DNA of 64,000 nt from Kribbella sindirgiensis (lineage in GTDB: Bacteria; Actinomycetota; Actinomycetes; Propionibacteriales; Kribbellaceae), in the NCBI RefSeq assembly GCF_004331435.1, contig NZ_SJKA01000007.1:1-64000 (forward strand). Direction: 5' to 3'. The position numbers were made by a program, and so were the translations under genes. The notes below the pieces were generated by a model. That model saw nothing but the letters and a program-made list of their open reading frames with translations, was not told where the DNA came from and did no database searches. This document shows positions 30,931 to 38,670 of the stretch, one piece after another. Every line of letters begins with the position of its first letter. Positions within the stretch are counted from its first letter, which is position 1.

Positions 30931-32199
30931 GTGGAGTTGTCGCGCCGGAATCTCGGGAAGTTGGCTGTTGCGACGGGTGCTACCGCTGCGGTGGGTACCG
31001 GGGCCGGCTATCTGATCGGGCGGCCTGCTGATGCTGCTGCGACCTGGAAGACGACCGGGACCGCGGTGCCGGCGTTGGCTGGTTTCGACAGCCAGATGAA
31101 GGCGTTCATGCAGGCGCGTGGCGTCACGGCCGGGCAGGTTGCCGTGACGTACAAGGGCCGCCTGGTACTTGCCCGCGGCTACAGTACGTCGACCGCGCTG
31201 ACGGTGCAGCCGACCTCGCTGTTCCGGATCGCGAGCCTGTCCAAGTCGTTCACCGCGGCCGCGATCGTGAAGCTCGTCCAGGACGGCAAGCTCAGCCTGT
31301 CGACACCGGTCGCGAACATCCTCGACATCACGCCGGCGAGCGGGCTGACCCGTGACTCGCGCTGGTCGACGATCACGTTGTGGAAGCTGCTGCAGCACCT
31401 CGGCGGCTGGGACCGGGACGTGTCCGGTGATCCGAACTTCAAGGACGCGATCATCTCGCGCACCCTCGGCGTACCGCTGGAGCTGCAGCACGCGGACGTG
31501 ATCAAGTACATGGCCGGGCAGAAGCTCGACGTCAACCCGGGCACGAAGTACGCGTACTCGAACTTCGGGTACCTGCTGGCCGGCCGGGTGATCGAGAAGG
31601 TCAGCGGCCTGAGCTACGAGAGCTACGTCAAGCAGAAGCTCCTGGCCCCGTTGAAGATCAAGCGGATGTCGCTCGGCTACACGATCGCGAAGCACAGCGG
31701 CGAGACGTCGTACGAGTCGCAGTACACCGGTCCGACCGTGCTCGACATGTCCGGTAAGACCGTCGCCGCGCCGTACGGCTCGTTCAGCATGCGGATCCAG
31801 GACGCGAACGGCGGCTGGATCGCGAGCGCACCGGACCTGGTGCGCTGGGCGAAGATGTTCGACGCGCCGTCGAGCGTGCTGAACAGTACGTCGCTCGGCC
31901 GCGTGTGGGCGAAGCCGTCCACCGGTGTGAACGCCGACGGCTGGTACTACGGTCTCGGCTGGCAGATCCGCCCGGTCACGGGCGGCACCGGTCGCAACAC
32001 GTGGCACACCGGCAGCATGCCCGGCACGTACACGCTGCTCGTCCGCACCTCCGGCGGCCTCAGCTGGGCCGCCCTCGTCAACCGCCGCGACGACACCAGC
32101 GGCAAGTCGTACGGCGACATCGACGCAGCCATGTGGACAGCCGCCAACAGCGTCAAGTCCTGGCCCACCCACGACCTCTTCCCCCAGTACTTCAGCTGA
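30931..32199 (+). CDS. Exported serine hydrolase, class C beta-lactamase/PBP-like
   Basis: 422 residues from a GTG, with AAGGAGA about 9 nt upstream. The N-terminus MELSRRNLGKLAVATGATAAVG is a Tat-type signal. The penicillin-recognising triad is present: S102-x-x-K105 (SLSKSF), Tyr-Ser-Asn (YAYSNFGYL) and His-Thr-Gly (WHTGSMPG) replacing KTG. The last feature is typical of family VIII esterases, D-aminopeptidases and related class C-like hydrolases rather than true beta-lactamases. Substrate unknown: cell-wall peptide or ester. A repeat-rich gap follows. Confidence 0.87.
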   Translation: MELSRRNLGKLAVATGATAAVGTGAGYLIGRPADAAATWKTTGTAVPALAGFDSQMKAFMQARGVTAGQVAVTYKGRLVLARGYSTSTALTVQPTSLFRIASLSKSFTAAAIVKLVQDGKLSLSTPVANILDITPASGLTRDSRWSTITLWKLLQHLGGWDRDVSGDPNFKDAIISRTLGVPLELQHADVIKYMAGQKLDVNPGTKYAYSNFGYLLAGRVIEKVSGLSYESYVKQKLLAPLKIKRMSLGYTIAKHSGETSYESQYTGPTVLDMSGKTVAAPYGSFSMRIQDANGGWIASAPDLVRWAKMFDAPSSVLNSTSLGRVWAKPSTGVNADGWYYGLGWQIRPVTGGTGRNTWHTGSMPGTYTLLVRTSGGLSWAALVNRRDDTSGKSYGDIDAAMWTAANSVKSWPTHDLFPQYFS

Positions 32200-32280
32200 G
32201 AACAACCTTCCCCGATCGCCTGGGGCCAGGACGGGTCTGGTGGTCGGGCTCGCTGGGCACGGGACTGGGTATCCGGCTGC

Positions 32281-32336
32281 CGACAGGGGCTGGTGACTGG
32301 AGACACGCAATAACCTGTTCAAGCTCCCGTGATCCC
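32281..32336 (+). repeat. Dispersed 56-nt repeat, copy 2
   Basis: Matches 11555-11610 at 51 of 56 positions. As with copy 1, it lies between the 3' ends of two convergent genes and in the same orientation relative to the plus-strand gene. ATCCGGCT precedes it in both copies, nearer here than in copy 1. Confidence 0.8.
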
Positions 32337-32379
32337 CGCACCAGCCCTCCTTGCCCCCAGAGCCGCCCCAAACCAGATC

Positions 32380-32419
32380 GGGGAGTCCTGCCCTCCCGAA
32401 TCGGGCAGTACGGCTCCCC
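32380..32419. repeat. 40-nt palindromic element, copy A
   Basis: GGGGAG and CTCCCC arms flank a centre with CCTCCCGAATCGGG and GTA. It matches the reverse complement of 32474-32513 at 34 of 40 positions and shares arms, central CCCGAATCGG and spacing with the element inside scpB (9624-9663). Confidence 0.8.
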
Positions 32420-32439
32420 AGTTCACGCACAGAGTCTCA

Positions 32440-32453
32440 CCAAACCGGTTTGG
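32440..32453. repeat. Perfect 14-nt palindrome CCAAACC-GGTTTGG
   Basis: It lies midway between the two inverted 40-nt elements and is related to the palindrome at 108-133. A half copy (CCCCAAACC) precedes element A at about 32366-32374. Confidence 0.65.
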
Positions 32454-32473
32454 GGGCCCTTTCCACCAGGAAT

Positions 32474-32513
32474 GGGGAGTGCTACCGCCCGATTCGGGAG
32501 GGTAGAACTCCCC
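32474..32513. repeat. 40-nt palindromic element, copy B (inverted)
   Basis: Inverted copy of element A with the same 40-nt length. It contains CCCGATTCGGGAGG in its centre. The pair A/B could fold into one long stem with the CCAAACC palindrome at the tip of the loop. Confidence 0.8.
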
Positions 32514-32589
32514 AGACGCCCACCCCCGGTGCACTTGGGCGGCAGGGCGCCTGCTCCGGAGATGTGTCGCGAACTTCCGGCGCGGCACA

Positions 32590-33063
32590 CTAGAACATCA
32601 GTGCGCGGAAGTGGGGTGTGCTGATCTGGGTTTCGCCGGCCATGGCGGTGAGTGCCTCGCGGAGGGTGTCGACTGCTTCGTCGCCGAGGCGTTTGCGGAG
32701 GCGGCGTTCGTAGGTCTGGTGGAATTTCCGGGCGGCGGCGAGGGCTCCCTGGCCGCGCTCGGTGAGGTGGAGCAGGCGGGCGCGCGCGTCGGTCGGGTCG
32801 GGGCGGCGTTCGACGTACCCGCGACGCTCCATGTCGTCGACGATCTGGCTGGCGCCTTGCTTGGTGACGTGGAGTCGCTCGGCGAGGCCGGTGATCGTGG
32901 TCGGGCCGTCGTGCAGGGTCCGGAAGACGAAGCCGTCCGACCGGCCCTGGTCGTCGTACCCCTGGGCGGCCACGTGCTCGCGGAGCTCGCGGACGAACTC
33001 CTGCTCCGCGAGCAGCAGGAGGATTCCGATATCAGGCTTGCCCGAACGCGTCATACCGGTCAT
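32590..33063 (-). CDS. MarR-family transcriptional regulator
   Basis: 157 residues from the ATG at 33063. A TTG 3 codons upstream and an ATG 3 codons downstream are alternatives. The winged-helix core reads GPTTITGLAERLHVTKQGASQIVDDMERRGYVERRPDPTDARARLLHLTERGQ (about 50-105), typical of MarR with the conserved D-x-R wing. Helices at both ends form the dimer interface. It probably represses itself and the divergent cupin gene through the palindrome at 33066-33099, which lies right at its start. There is no obvious ribosome binding site, so the mRNA may be leaderless. Confidence 0.88.
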   Translation of the reverse strand: MTGMTRSGKPDIGILLLLAEQEFVRELREHVAAQGYDDQGRSDGFVFRTLHDGPTTITGLAERLHVTKQGASQIVDDMERRGYVERRPDPTDARARLLHLTERGQGALAAARKFHQTYERRLRKRLGDEAVDTLREALTAMAGETQISTPHFRALMF

Positions 33064-33065
33064 GA

Positions 33066-33099
33066 TAGTCAAGCTGGCTTGGTCAAGTCAGCTTGACTA
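33066..33099. promoter_or_regulatory. Operator palindrome between marR-type gene and cupin gene
   Basis: TAGTCAAGCTG (33066-33076) and CAGCTTGACTA (33089-33099) form a perfect 11-bp inverted repeat with 12 bases between. Inner TCAAG/CTTG half-sites overlap it. Position between divergent regulator and target genes fits a MarR operator. Confidence 0.75.
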
Positions 33100-33118
33100 A
33101 ATGATGAGGGGGAACGCA

Positions 33119-33490
33119 ATGCACGTGACGCACGCGGCCGACGCGCCGCGATTCGAGCTGGGTGGAGCGCAGTTCACAGTGCAGGCTTCGCCGAGCAACG
33201 GTTCGCCGGGGCTCTGCACCTGGCGGCTCACGGTCCCACCAGGGCACGGCGGCGATGCGGCGCACACGCTGGACCGGGACGAGGTGTTCATGGTGCTCAG
33301 CGGCACGGTGCAGCTCGCTCCGGACGGCGAGAAGCTCGGCCCGGGCGACACCGCCGTCGTACCGGCGGGCGAGCCGATCGCACTGACCAACCTCGGCGAG
33401 GGCAAGGCCGAGCTGATCGTCGCGATCACCGCCGGATTCACCGGCTTCATGGCCGACGGCACGGCCGTCCAGCCGCCCTGGTCCAAGTAG
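33119..33490 (+). CDS. Small cupin-domain protein, probable MarR target
   Basis: 123 residues from the ATG at 33119, with GAGGGGGA upstream. A single cupin barrel: CTWRLTVPPGHGGDAAHTLDRDEVFMVLSGTVQLAPDGEKLGPGDTAVVPAGEPIALTN. The first cupin motif has HGG...H...E, so two His and one Glu may bind a metal ion. Ends GFMADGTAVQPPWSK. Such proteins include isomerases, dioxygenases and binding proteins, so function is open. Divergent from the MarR regulator with a shared operator, suggesting induction by a small aromatic or oxidising compound. Confidence 0.8.
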   Translation: MHVTHAADAPRFELGGAQFTVQASPSNGSPGLCTWRLTVPPGHGGDAAHTLDRDEVFMVLSGTVQLAPDGEKLGPGDTAVVPAGEPIALTNLGEGKAELIVAITAGFTGFMADGTAVQPPWSK

Positions 33491-33493
33491 TCG

Positions 33494-34786
33494 TCAGCAG
33501 CGCCGGTTCGGTGGGCTGTACGTCGTCTTGCTCGGTGTGGCGACGTAGTAGTCGGTGACCCACGACCCGTCGCTGAGACGGTCCCACACGGCGGTGGTGC
33601 CCACCTTGGTGCCGGCTCGCTGGCAGGTGATCCAGGCGAGTGATCCGATCGGCAGCGGGCTCGGGTACGCGGCGTACGCCGTACCCGGGCCGTGCCGCCG
33701 GCTGAGGTTGTTGATCGTGGTCTGGTACGGGAACGAGCAGCCGGGGATGGGCGCGCTGTAGCCGGTTTTGTTCGGCGTACGGACGTAGTAGTCGATGACG
33801 TACGTGCCGTCGATGAGCCGGTTCCAGACCGTACTGGTGCCGATCTTCGGGCCGAACGTCTGGCAGACGATGCGGACCCCGGAGTTCGCCGGAATGGTGG
33901 AGCGGATCGGGTACGCCGTCGACGGGCCGCTGTACGAGTAGATGGTAGCGCGGACCGTGTACGTGTACCAGACCGTCGCCACCGGTGCGTCGAAGCGGTC
34001 ACTGTCGATGTTGAGCGTCACGCCGCCGTACGTCTCGTTGTGGTCGCCCTGGTACTGCTTGCCGCGCTGCCCGACCGCCCAGAACGTGTTGGGCACTGTC
34101 GGCCAGCCGGTGAGTGAGCTGTTGCCGTCCCAGCGGGCGATCCAGAGCGCGTCCGGGCGTGCGTACGAGCTGGAGTTGTAGGCGGCGGCGAGGTCGACCG
34201 CACCGGAGTTCTGGTGGGCGTAGACGCCCGACAGGAAGCCGAGTGCGTGGAGCTGCTTGGTCCACGCGGACAGATAGCGCAGTACCGTCGCCCGGCAGGT
34301 GCTGTCGGCGATGTTGTAGTGCTCCATGTCGGCGTAGATCGCGCTACCGCCGAGCAGGTTCAGTGCTCTGGCCTGCTGTACGGCGTCCCGCGCCAGCAGA
34401 CCGCCCTGGAAGGTAGCCGACGGCACTGTCATCTTCACCGCGTTGGTGCGGGTCGTGCAGGGCGCCTGGTAGCCCATGTAGATCGGGATGAGCCGGAAGC
34501 CCATCCGGGTCACGCTGCTGACCCAGCTCGGTGTCAGCTGCGGCTGTGCGCAGCTCCGGTTCACTCCGCCGATGTAGATGCCGACCGCCCGGTACGGCGA
34601 GGCCAGCCACGCGGACATCTGCGCGACGCTCGGTGCCGTACAGGTGTCGAAAGCCAGCCCGGTGAACCGCGTCGCCGTCGTACCGGCGCCGTAGGTCAGT
34701 GGTGTTGTCGGCTCAGCCGCCGCAGGTGTGGCAGGGCCGATCAGCAACACCACGAGAGCTGCAACGAGAACCTTGACCTTGAACAT
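33494..34786 (-). CDS. Secreted DUF1906 glycoside-hydrolase-like protein with two SH3-like repeats
   Basis: 430 residues from MFKVKVLVAALVVLLIGPATPAAAEP, a Sec signal peptide. Residues about 38-245 are a DUF1906 (Rv2525c-like) TIM barrel: GLAFDTCTAPSVAQMSAWLASPYRAVGIYIGG, RLIPIYMGYQAP, SAIYADMEHYNIADSTC and DALWIARWDG. Two tandem SH3-like domains follow (about 255-345 and 350-430), each with W-x-R-L-x-D-G-x-x-V-x-D-Y-Y-V. A cell-wall or polysaccharide role is inferred. The D-x-E (YADMEHY) could be catalytic. It is convergent with the cupin gene, with stops a few bases apart. Confidence 0.85.
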   Translation of the reverse strand: MFKVKVLVAALVVLLIGPATPAAAEPTTPLTYGAGTTATRFTGLAFDTCTAPSVAQMSAWLASPYRAVGIYIGGVNRSCAQPQLTPSWVSSVTRMGFRLIPIYMGYQAPCTTRTNAVKMTVPSATFQGGLLARDAVQQARALNLLGGSAIYADMEHYNIADSTCRATVLRYLSAWTKQLHALGFLSGVYAHQNSGAVDLAAAYNSSSYARPDALWIARWDGNSSLTGWPTVPNTFWAVGQRGKQYQGDHNETYGGVTLNIDSDRFDAPVATVWYTYTVRATIYSYSGPSTAYPIRSTIPANSGVRIVCQTFGPKIGTSTVWNRLIDGTYVIDYYVRTPNKTGYSAPIPGCSFPYQTTINNLSRRHGPGTAYAAYPSPLPIGSLAWITCQRAGTKVGTTAVWDRLSDGSWVTDYYVATPSKTTYSPPNRRC

Positions 34787-34815
34787 GACGGCCACCCCCA
34801 AGTCTCAGTAGACGC

Positions 34816-35337
34816 TCAGGATTCCGTCGGCGCCAGTCCTCGAAAGATGATCGCCAGGGTACGGCCGCGGAGATCGGTTGGCCAGGCTCGCTGCTGCGCC
34901 GCCTGCGCGGCCGCGGTCAGCAGCGCCAGCACCTCGTCGACCTGTACGTCGGGTCGCACGGCGCCGGTGTCCTTGGCCTGATCGAGCAACCGCTGGAGCT
35001 CGCCGGTGAGGCCGCTGAGGGCAGCGCTGACATCGAGGTCGTGGGTCAGCGCTGCGACGACGGTCCTGGTCCGGACTGCTTCGTCGACGACCGCCGACAT
35101 GAAGTCGAACAGCGTCGACCCGGCGGCGAGTGCGACCAGGTCCTGCAGGGACTCCTTCATGATCGCGACGACGAGCGCATCCTTGGTCGGGAAGTGCCGG
35201 AAGATCGTCCCGACCGCGACGCCCGCGCGGACGGCGACCTGCTCGGTGGTTGCCTTGGGCCCGTGTTCCGCGAACGCCTCCGTCGCCGCGGTGAGGATCG
35301 CGGCGCGGTTGCGCCGGGCGTCGGCGCGGGGAGTCAT
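34816..35337 (-). CDS. TetR-family transcriptional regulator
   Basis: 173 residues starting MTPRADARRNRAAILTAATEAF, with GGAGG 4 nt upstream. The HTH reads TTEQVAVRAGVAVGTIFRHFPTKDALVVAI (about 30-60). The C-terminal domain looks like the SbtR-like C-terminal group (LAAGSTLFDFMSAVVDEAVRTRTVV). Two 14-bp palindromes of the form TGAGTG-x-x-ACTCA-like lie between this gene and the divergent gene at 35422, one beside its own start. Autoregulation and control of the neighbour are therefore likely. The ligand is unknown. Confidence 0.88.
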   Translation of the reverse strand: MTPRADARRNRAAILTAATEAFAEHGPKATTEQVAVRAGVAVGTIFRHFPTKDALVVAIMKESLQDLVALAAGSTLFDFMSAVVDEAVRTRTVVAALTHDLDVSAALSGLTGELQRLLDQAKDTGAVRPDVQVDEVLALLTAAAQAAQQRAWPTDLRGRTLAIIFRGLAPTES

Positions 35338-35354
35338 ACGGCCTCCGGGGTAGA

Positions 35355-35407
35355 AACCTGAGTGGACACTCACTATAGTCGGAGCAAGATGAGTGGCGAC
35401 TCAGGTT
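35355..35407. promoter_or_regulatory. Twin operator between TetR-type regulator and SnoaL-like gene
   Basis: TGAGTGGACACTCA (35359-35372) and TGAGTGGCGACTCA (35390-35403) are two near-identical palindromes 31 bases (about three helical turns) apart. The outer AACCTGAGT/ACTCAGGTT parts make the entire region a perfect 9-bp inverted repeat at its ends. A TATAGT box (35374-35379) lies between them. Confidence 0.75.
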
Positions 35408-35421
35408 ATGGAGGGTGTGGC

Positions 35422-35811
35422 ATGTCGGATCTGCACGCCGTGATCGACCGGATGGGCGCCGGCTGGCTGGGTGATGCCGCCGCGATGGACGACCTGCTGG
35501 CGGACGAGGTGATGATCGAGGTGCCGTTCGCGCCGGGCGGGCCGCGCAAGTGGGTCGGGCGGGACGAATGGCTCGCGTTCGCCGTGCCGGCGCGGGCCGG
35601 CTTCCCCGTGCGATTCGACCGGTTCACGAAGCTGGCGGTGCATGAGACGGTTGATCCCGAGGTGGCCGTGGTCGAGTACGAGCTGGGCGGCGAGCTCGCC
35701 GGGGAACGTGCGTCTGCCCGGTTCATCGGCGTACTGCGGGTGCGGGCCGGGCTGATCGTGGAGTGGCGCGAGTACCAGGACACGTCTGCGATCCAGCAGG
35801 CGCTAGGTTGA
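35422..35811 (+). CDS. SnoaL/NTF2-like protein
   Basis: 129 residues from MSDLHAVIDRMGAGWLGDAAAMDDLLADEVMIEVPFAPGG, with GGAGG 8 nt upstream. The cone-shaped alpha+beta NTF2 fold is indicated by the early helix followed by DDLLADEVMIEVPF and the long strands AVVEYELGGEL, SARFIGVLRVRAGLIVEWREYQDT. Members act as polyketide cyclases, isomerases, ketosteroid-binding proteins or unknown. No catalytic set can be assigned. It is divergent from the TetR gene, with shared twin operators, and followed after 26 nt by the GyrI-like gene. Confidence 0.8.
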   Translation: MSDLHAVIDRMGAGWLGDAAAMDDLLADEVMIEVPFAPGGPRKWVGRDEWLAFAVPARAGFPVRFDRFTKLAVHETVDPEVAVVEYELGGELAGERASARFIGVLRVRAGLIVEWREYQDTSAIQQALG

Positions 35812-35837
35812 AGTCAGCACCGAGTCTGGGAGGTCCG

Positions 35838-36311
35838 ATGCCGAAGATCGTGGAGCTGGGGGAGCGGCCGTACGTCGCTCTGCGGGGCAAGGTCGCGATG
35901 GACGGGATCGGGGCGTTCGCGGACCGGATGGGCGAGGTGATCGGCTGGCTCGCCGCCAAGGAGATCGCGCCGAACGACGCGCCGTTCTTCAAGTACGACG
36001 TGGTCGACATGGAGGCCGGGCTGGTGCTCGAGATCGGGTTCCCGGTCGACGATCTGCACTCCGGTGAGGGCGAGATCGTCACCGGCGTCCTGCCGGCCGG
36101 ACGGTACGCGACCGTCAGCCACCACGGTCACCCCGACGGCCTGATGGAAGCCACCCGCGACCTGCTCGCCTGGGCCGAGGAACAGGGCCTCGAATGGGAC
36201 GCCGACGGCGCCCACTGGACCGCCCGCCTGGAGATCTACCGCTCCGACCCCCGCGAGGTCCCGGACATGAACGACTGGGACACCGACCTGCAGTTCAAGC
36301 TGAAGGACTGA
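35838..36311 (+). CDS. GyrI-like effector-binding domain protein
   Basis: 157 residues from MPKIVELGERPYVALRGKVAMDGIGAFADRMGEVIGWL, with GGGAGG just before. A stand-alone SHS2-fold domain as in GyrI/SbmC and the ligand-binding part of Rob/BltR. VVDMEAGLVLEIGFPVDD and GVLPAGRYATVSHHGHPDGLMEATRDLLAWAEEQGL are characteristic strands and helix. WTARLEIYRSDPREVPDMNDWDTDLQFKL closes the domain, with the conserved Glu in the ligand pocket. It binds small molecules. Its stop is directly adjacent to the GTG of the following ArsR-type gene (TGA-GTG), suggesting a sensor-regulator pair. Confidence 0.85.
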   Translation: MPKIVELGERPYVALRGKVAMDGIGAFADRMGEVIGWLAAKEIAPNDAPFFKYDVVDMEAGLVLEIGFPVDDLHSGEGEIVTGVLPAGRYATVSHHGHPDGLMEATRDLLAWAEEQGLEWDADGAHWTARLEIYRSDPREVPDMNDWDTDLQFKLKD

Positions 36312-37367
36312 GTGCCAACCGTCCTAGCAGGCGTGGCGCGGCTCGAGGCTGAGCGGATTCGTCATGTCGCCTCGCCGCTGATCGAGCTCGGGTGTGCACT
36401 GCATGTGCTGGCCGAGCCTGCCCACCACGACCGGGTGGACTGGGCCGGGTCGCTCCCGCTGTCCGCTGAGCTGCGTGAAGAGCTGGCGCAGTGGAGCTGG
36501 ACCGTGCGCGCCGTCCGGGCCCGTTTCTTCGCCACCAGCGCCGCCACTGGCCTGCCCACCTGGTCTGACGAGCTCTCCGCGCTCCGCGAACGCTCTCCGG
36601 AGGAGGTGGCCGCGGAGCTGGTCCGGCCGTTGCACGGTCGCCCGCTGAGCAGCCGCTCGATCGACACGGACGCCGTACAGCACTGGGCTCGCAGCCGCGG
36701 CCGCTCCGTCGCGGCACTGGTCGAAGCTCTCCTGACCTCACCTGAGGAGCCGGTACGCCGCTTTCTCGACGTACTGGATGCCTGCTGGCACGAGTGGTTC
36801 GGTGCTTTGTGGGAGGAGTCCCGGGACTCGCTGGCTGCCCGTGGACGGCACGACCGGGACCTGGCCGTCCGGGACGGTGTCGGGACGATGCTGCGCTCGC
36901 TGGACAGTGCCATCGACCTGCGGGACCCGGACAGCGTCGTCGTACAGAAGGTGCAGAGCAAGCGCATCGACATCAGCAGCCGCTCGCTGCTGCTTGTCCC
37001 GAGCAACTACATCGCACCGCACCTGTTCGTCGGCGAGGTCCCCGGAGAGCCAGTCACGATCATCTACCCGGCCACCGGCCGCGCCGCCGCAGTACCGACG
37101 GCGCAGCAGATCCGTGCCCGGCTGGACGCGCTGGCGTCGCCCGACCGCCTCCAGGTCTGCCGCGCCGTGGCCAGCGAGCCACGCACCGCGGGCGAGATCG
37201 CCGCCCTCTGGGGCCTCCACCCGACCCAGGTCACCCGCCACCTCCGAGCCCTCACCCGAGCCGGCCTGGTCACCGCCGAACGCCAAGGCCGCTTCGTCGC
37301 CTACCGCCTGAACAACGACGCCCTGACAGCTCTCGGCTCTGACCTGCTGACGCTGATCATGCGCTGA
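36312..37367 (+). CDS. ArsR-type regulator with N-terminal DUF5937-like domain
   Basis: 351 residues, GTG start. The large N-terminal part (1-250), with SPLIELGCALHVLAEPAHH and the helix-rich middle RFLDVLDACWHEWFGALWEESRDSL, matches DUF5937-type proteins. The C-terminal 90 residues are an ArsR winged helix (RLDALASPDRLQVCRAVASEPRTAGEIAALWGLHPTQVTRHLRALTRAGLVTAERQGRFVAYRLN). HTH at the C-terminus with a large sensor-like N-terminal domain is the opposite of the standard small ArsR. Immediately follows the GyrI-like gene without any gap, so co-expressed. Ligand unknown. Confidence 0.82.
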   Translation: MPTVLAGVARLEAERIRHVASPLIELGCALHVLAEPAHHDRVDWAGSLPLSAELREELAQWSWTVRAVRARFFATSAATGLPTWSDELSALRERSPEEVAAELVRPLHGRPLSSRSIDTDAVQHWARSRGRSVAALVEALLTSPEEPVRRFLDVLDACWHEWFGALWEESRDSLAARGRHDRDLAVRDGVGTMLRSLDSAIDLRDPDSVVVQKVQSKRIDISSRSLLLVPSNYIAPHLFVGEVPGEPVTIIYPATGRAAAVPTAQQIRARLDALASPDRLQVCRAVASEPRTAGEIAALWGLHPTQVTRHLRALTRAGLVTAERQGRFVAYRLNNDALTALGSDLLTLIMR

Positions 37368-37379
37368 TCCGGAGACGGC

Positions 37380-38552
37380 TCAGCACTGGGCGGCTTCGCG
37401 CTTCCAGGTGAAGTCGAAGAAGTCCGTGAGGGCCTGGTAGTGCGCCTGCTGAGGAACCTGGACCATGAGTTCGTCGGAGTTGATCGAACTGTCGGCCATG
37501 TTGTCCGACCCGAGCCAGCTGCGGTACGTCCGCTGCCCGGCCGACACGTAGCTCACCAGCAGCATCTTCGAGTGGTTGAAACTGATGTCGTTCGCGGGCG
37601 CGCCGCCACAGGTCTGCGTGTCCAGCCGGGTGACGCCGCCCTGGTCGAGAGTGCTCCGTACCACCGGTCCCGCGCCGGCAGTGTGCATGACCTTCACCCA
37701 GGCGCCCGCCCTACGCAGCCGCACCAGTTCCTGCGCGATCCGCCGGGCCCGCTCGTTGGTGAAGCCCGAGGTCGCCACCCGGATCACCGCCTGGTCGGGG
37801 TTCGGGATCGTCCGCAGCCGGGTGATCACGGGGTCCTCGGCGATGCAGTCCAGCGGATAGGCCATCACGCCGTACCCGCCGTTGAAGAAGTGCTGGAAGA
37901 GCCTGCCGTCGTTGGGCGTGGCGGTCTGGCACCGCGCCGCGCGGGGGCTATCGGTCATCTGCTGCTGGAACAGCGCTTTCAGATCGTCGTGCATGGTCTG
38001 GTTGTTCACGAACTGGAACGCAACGTTGTACTGGTTCTTGTTCGCGTCGTCCGTCGGGTTGTACGACGTGACGAGCGAGACATGGCTCGCGGTACCGGTC
38101 CGGGAGAACGTGAACGACTTCTGGTGCAGCTGCCCCTTGCCCTCCGGCCCGCGGGCGGAGTTCTTGATGCACCTGAAGAAGCTCGCGTCGCCGGCGACCC
38201 CCAGGACGGCTCGCAGATGGACTGTCTCACTGCCGCAGTTGCGGTCCCACACCAGCACCTGCACGTGAACCCCGCGCCGGTGTGCGTTGATCAGCGCGGT
38301 GGTGACCCCCTGGTCGTTGAGGTTCCAGGTCACCGCCCGGATCGTCTGCTGCGCCGGTGTGTTCGCGATGTTGTCGAGGATGGCGCGGCGGATCGGGCTC
38401 GACTGGGCCCCGGTGGCGGTCGGGTGCTGGCCGATCGGTCCGGGCTGCGGTGTGTAGGCAACCGCGGCCGTGGACGGGGCGATCAGGGGTGTCGTCAGGG
38501 CGGCGATCGCGGCCGAGACTCCGATCACCGCGCGTTTCCAGGGGAGTTTCAT
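37380..38552 (-). CDS. Secreted phospholipase D-like protein
   Basis: 390 residues from MKLPWKRAVIGVSAAIAALTTPLIAPSTAAVAY (Sec signal), with GGAGGAA upstream. Two PLD-type H-x-K motifs are visible, HQK at 143-145 (GQLHQKSFTFSR) and HSK at 327-329 (SFNHSKMLLVS), each followed by a Ser/Asn-containing strand (VTSYNPT; WLGSDNMADSS). The HKD Asp is replaced in both copies by other residues at the usual spacing, so the enzyme may be atypical. Likely extracellular phosphodiesterase. Several Cys suggest disulfides. Convergent with the ArsR-type gene. Confidence 0.83.
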   Translation of the reverse strand: MKLPWKRAVIGVSAAIAALTTPLIAPSTAAVAYTPQPGPIGQHPTATGAQSSPIRRAILDNIANTPAQQTIRAVTWNLNDQGVTTALINAHRRGVHVQVLVWDRNCGSETVHLRAVLGVAGDASFFRCIKNSARGPEGKGQLHQKSFTFSRTGTASHVSLVTSYNPTDDANKNQYNVAFQFVNNQTMHDDLKALFQQQMTDSPRAARCQTATPNDGRLFQHFFNGGYGVMAYPLDCIAEDPVITRLRTIPNPDQAVIRVATSGFTNERARRIAQELVRLRRAGAWVKVMHTAGAGPVVRSTLDQGGVTRLDTQTCGGAPANDISFNHSKMLLVSYVSAGQRTYRSWLGSDNMADSSINSDELMVQVPQQAHYQALTDFFDFTWKREAAQC

Positions 38553-38670
38553 GGCCGTTCCTCCGTCTAGAAGATCCACTGTGTCTGCGACAAGGCAAAC
38601 AGCGACCCCGGGGACGGCACCAGGAAGGGAACCCGGCAGTTTGACCGGAAGAAGCACCTACGATGTGCCG

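Larger units (their letters stand above)
32200..32589. other. Repeat-rich region between convergent genes
   Basis: 390 bases without a supported gene. In order it holds: a dispersed 56-nt repeat (32281-32336), a 40-nt palindromic element (32380-32419), a perfect 14-nt palindrome (32440-32453) and a second 40-nt element in inverted orientation (32474-32513). Open frames across it on either strand are artefacts of the repeats. Being between convergent genes, it could serve as a two-way terminator or as a landing site for small repeats. Confidence 0.7.

Noticed and set aside
32319..32593. Small open frames on both strands in the repeat-rich gap
   Set aside because: Their translations are those of the palindromic elements and have no protein-like pattern.
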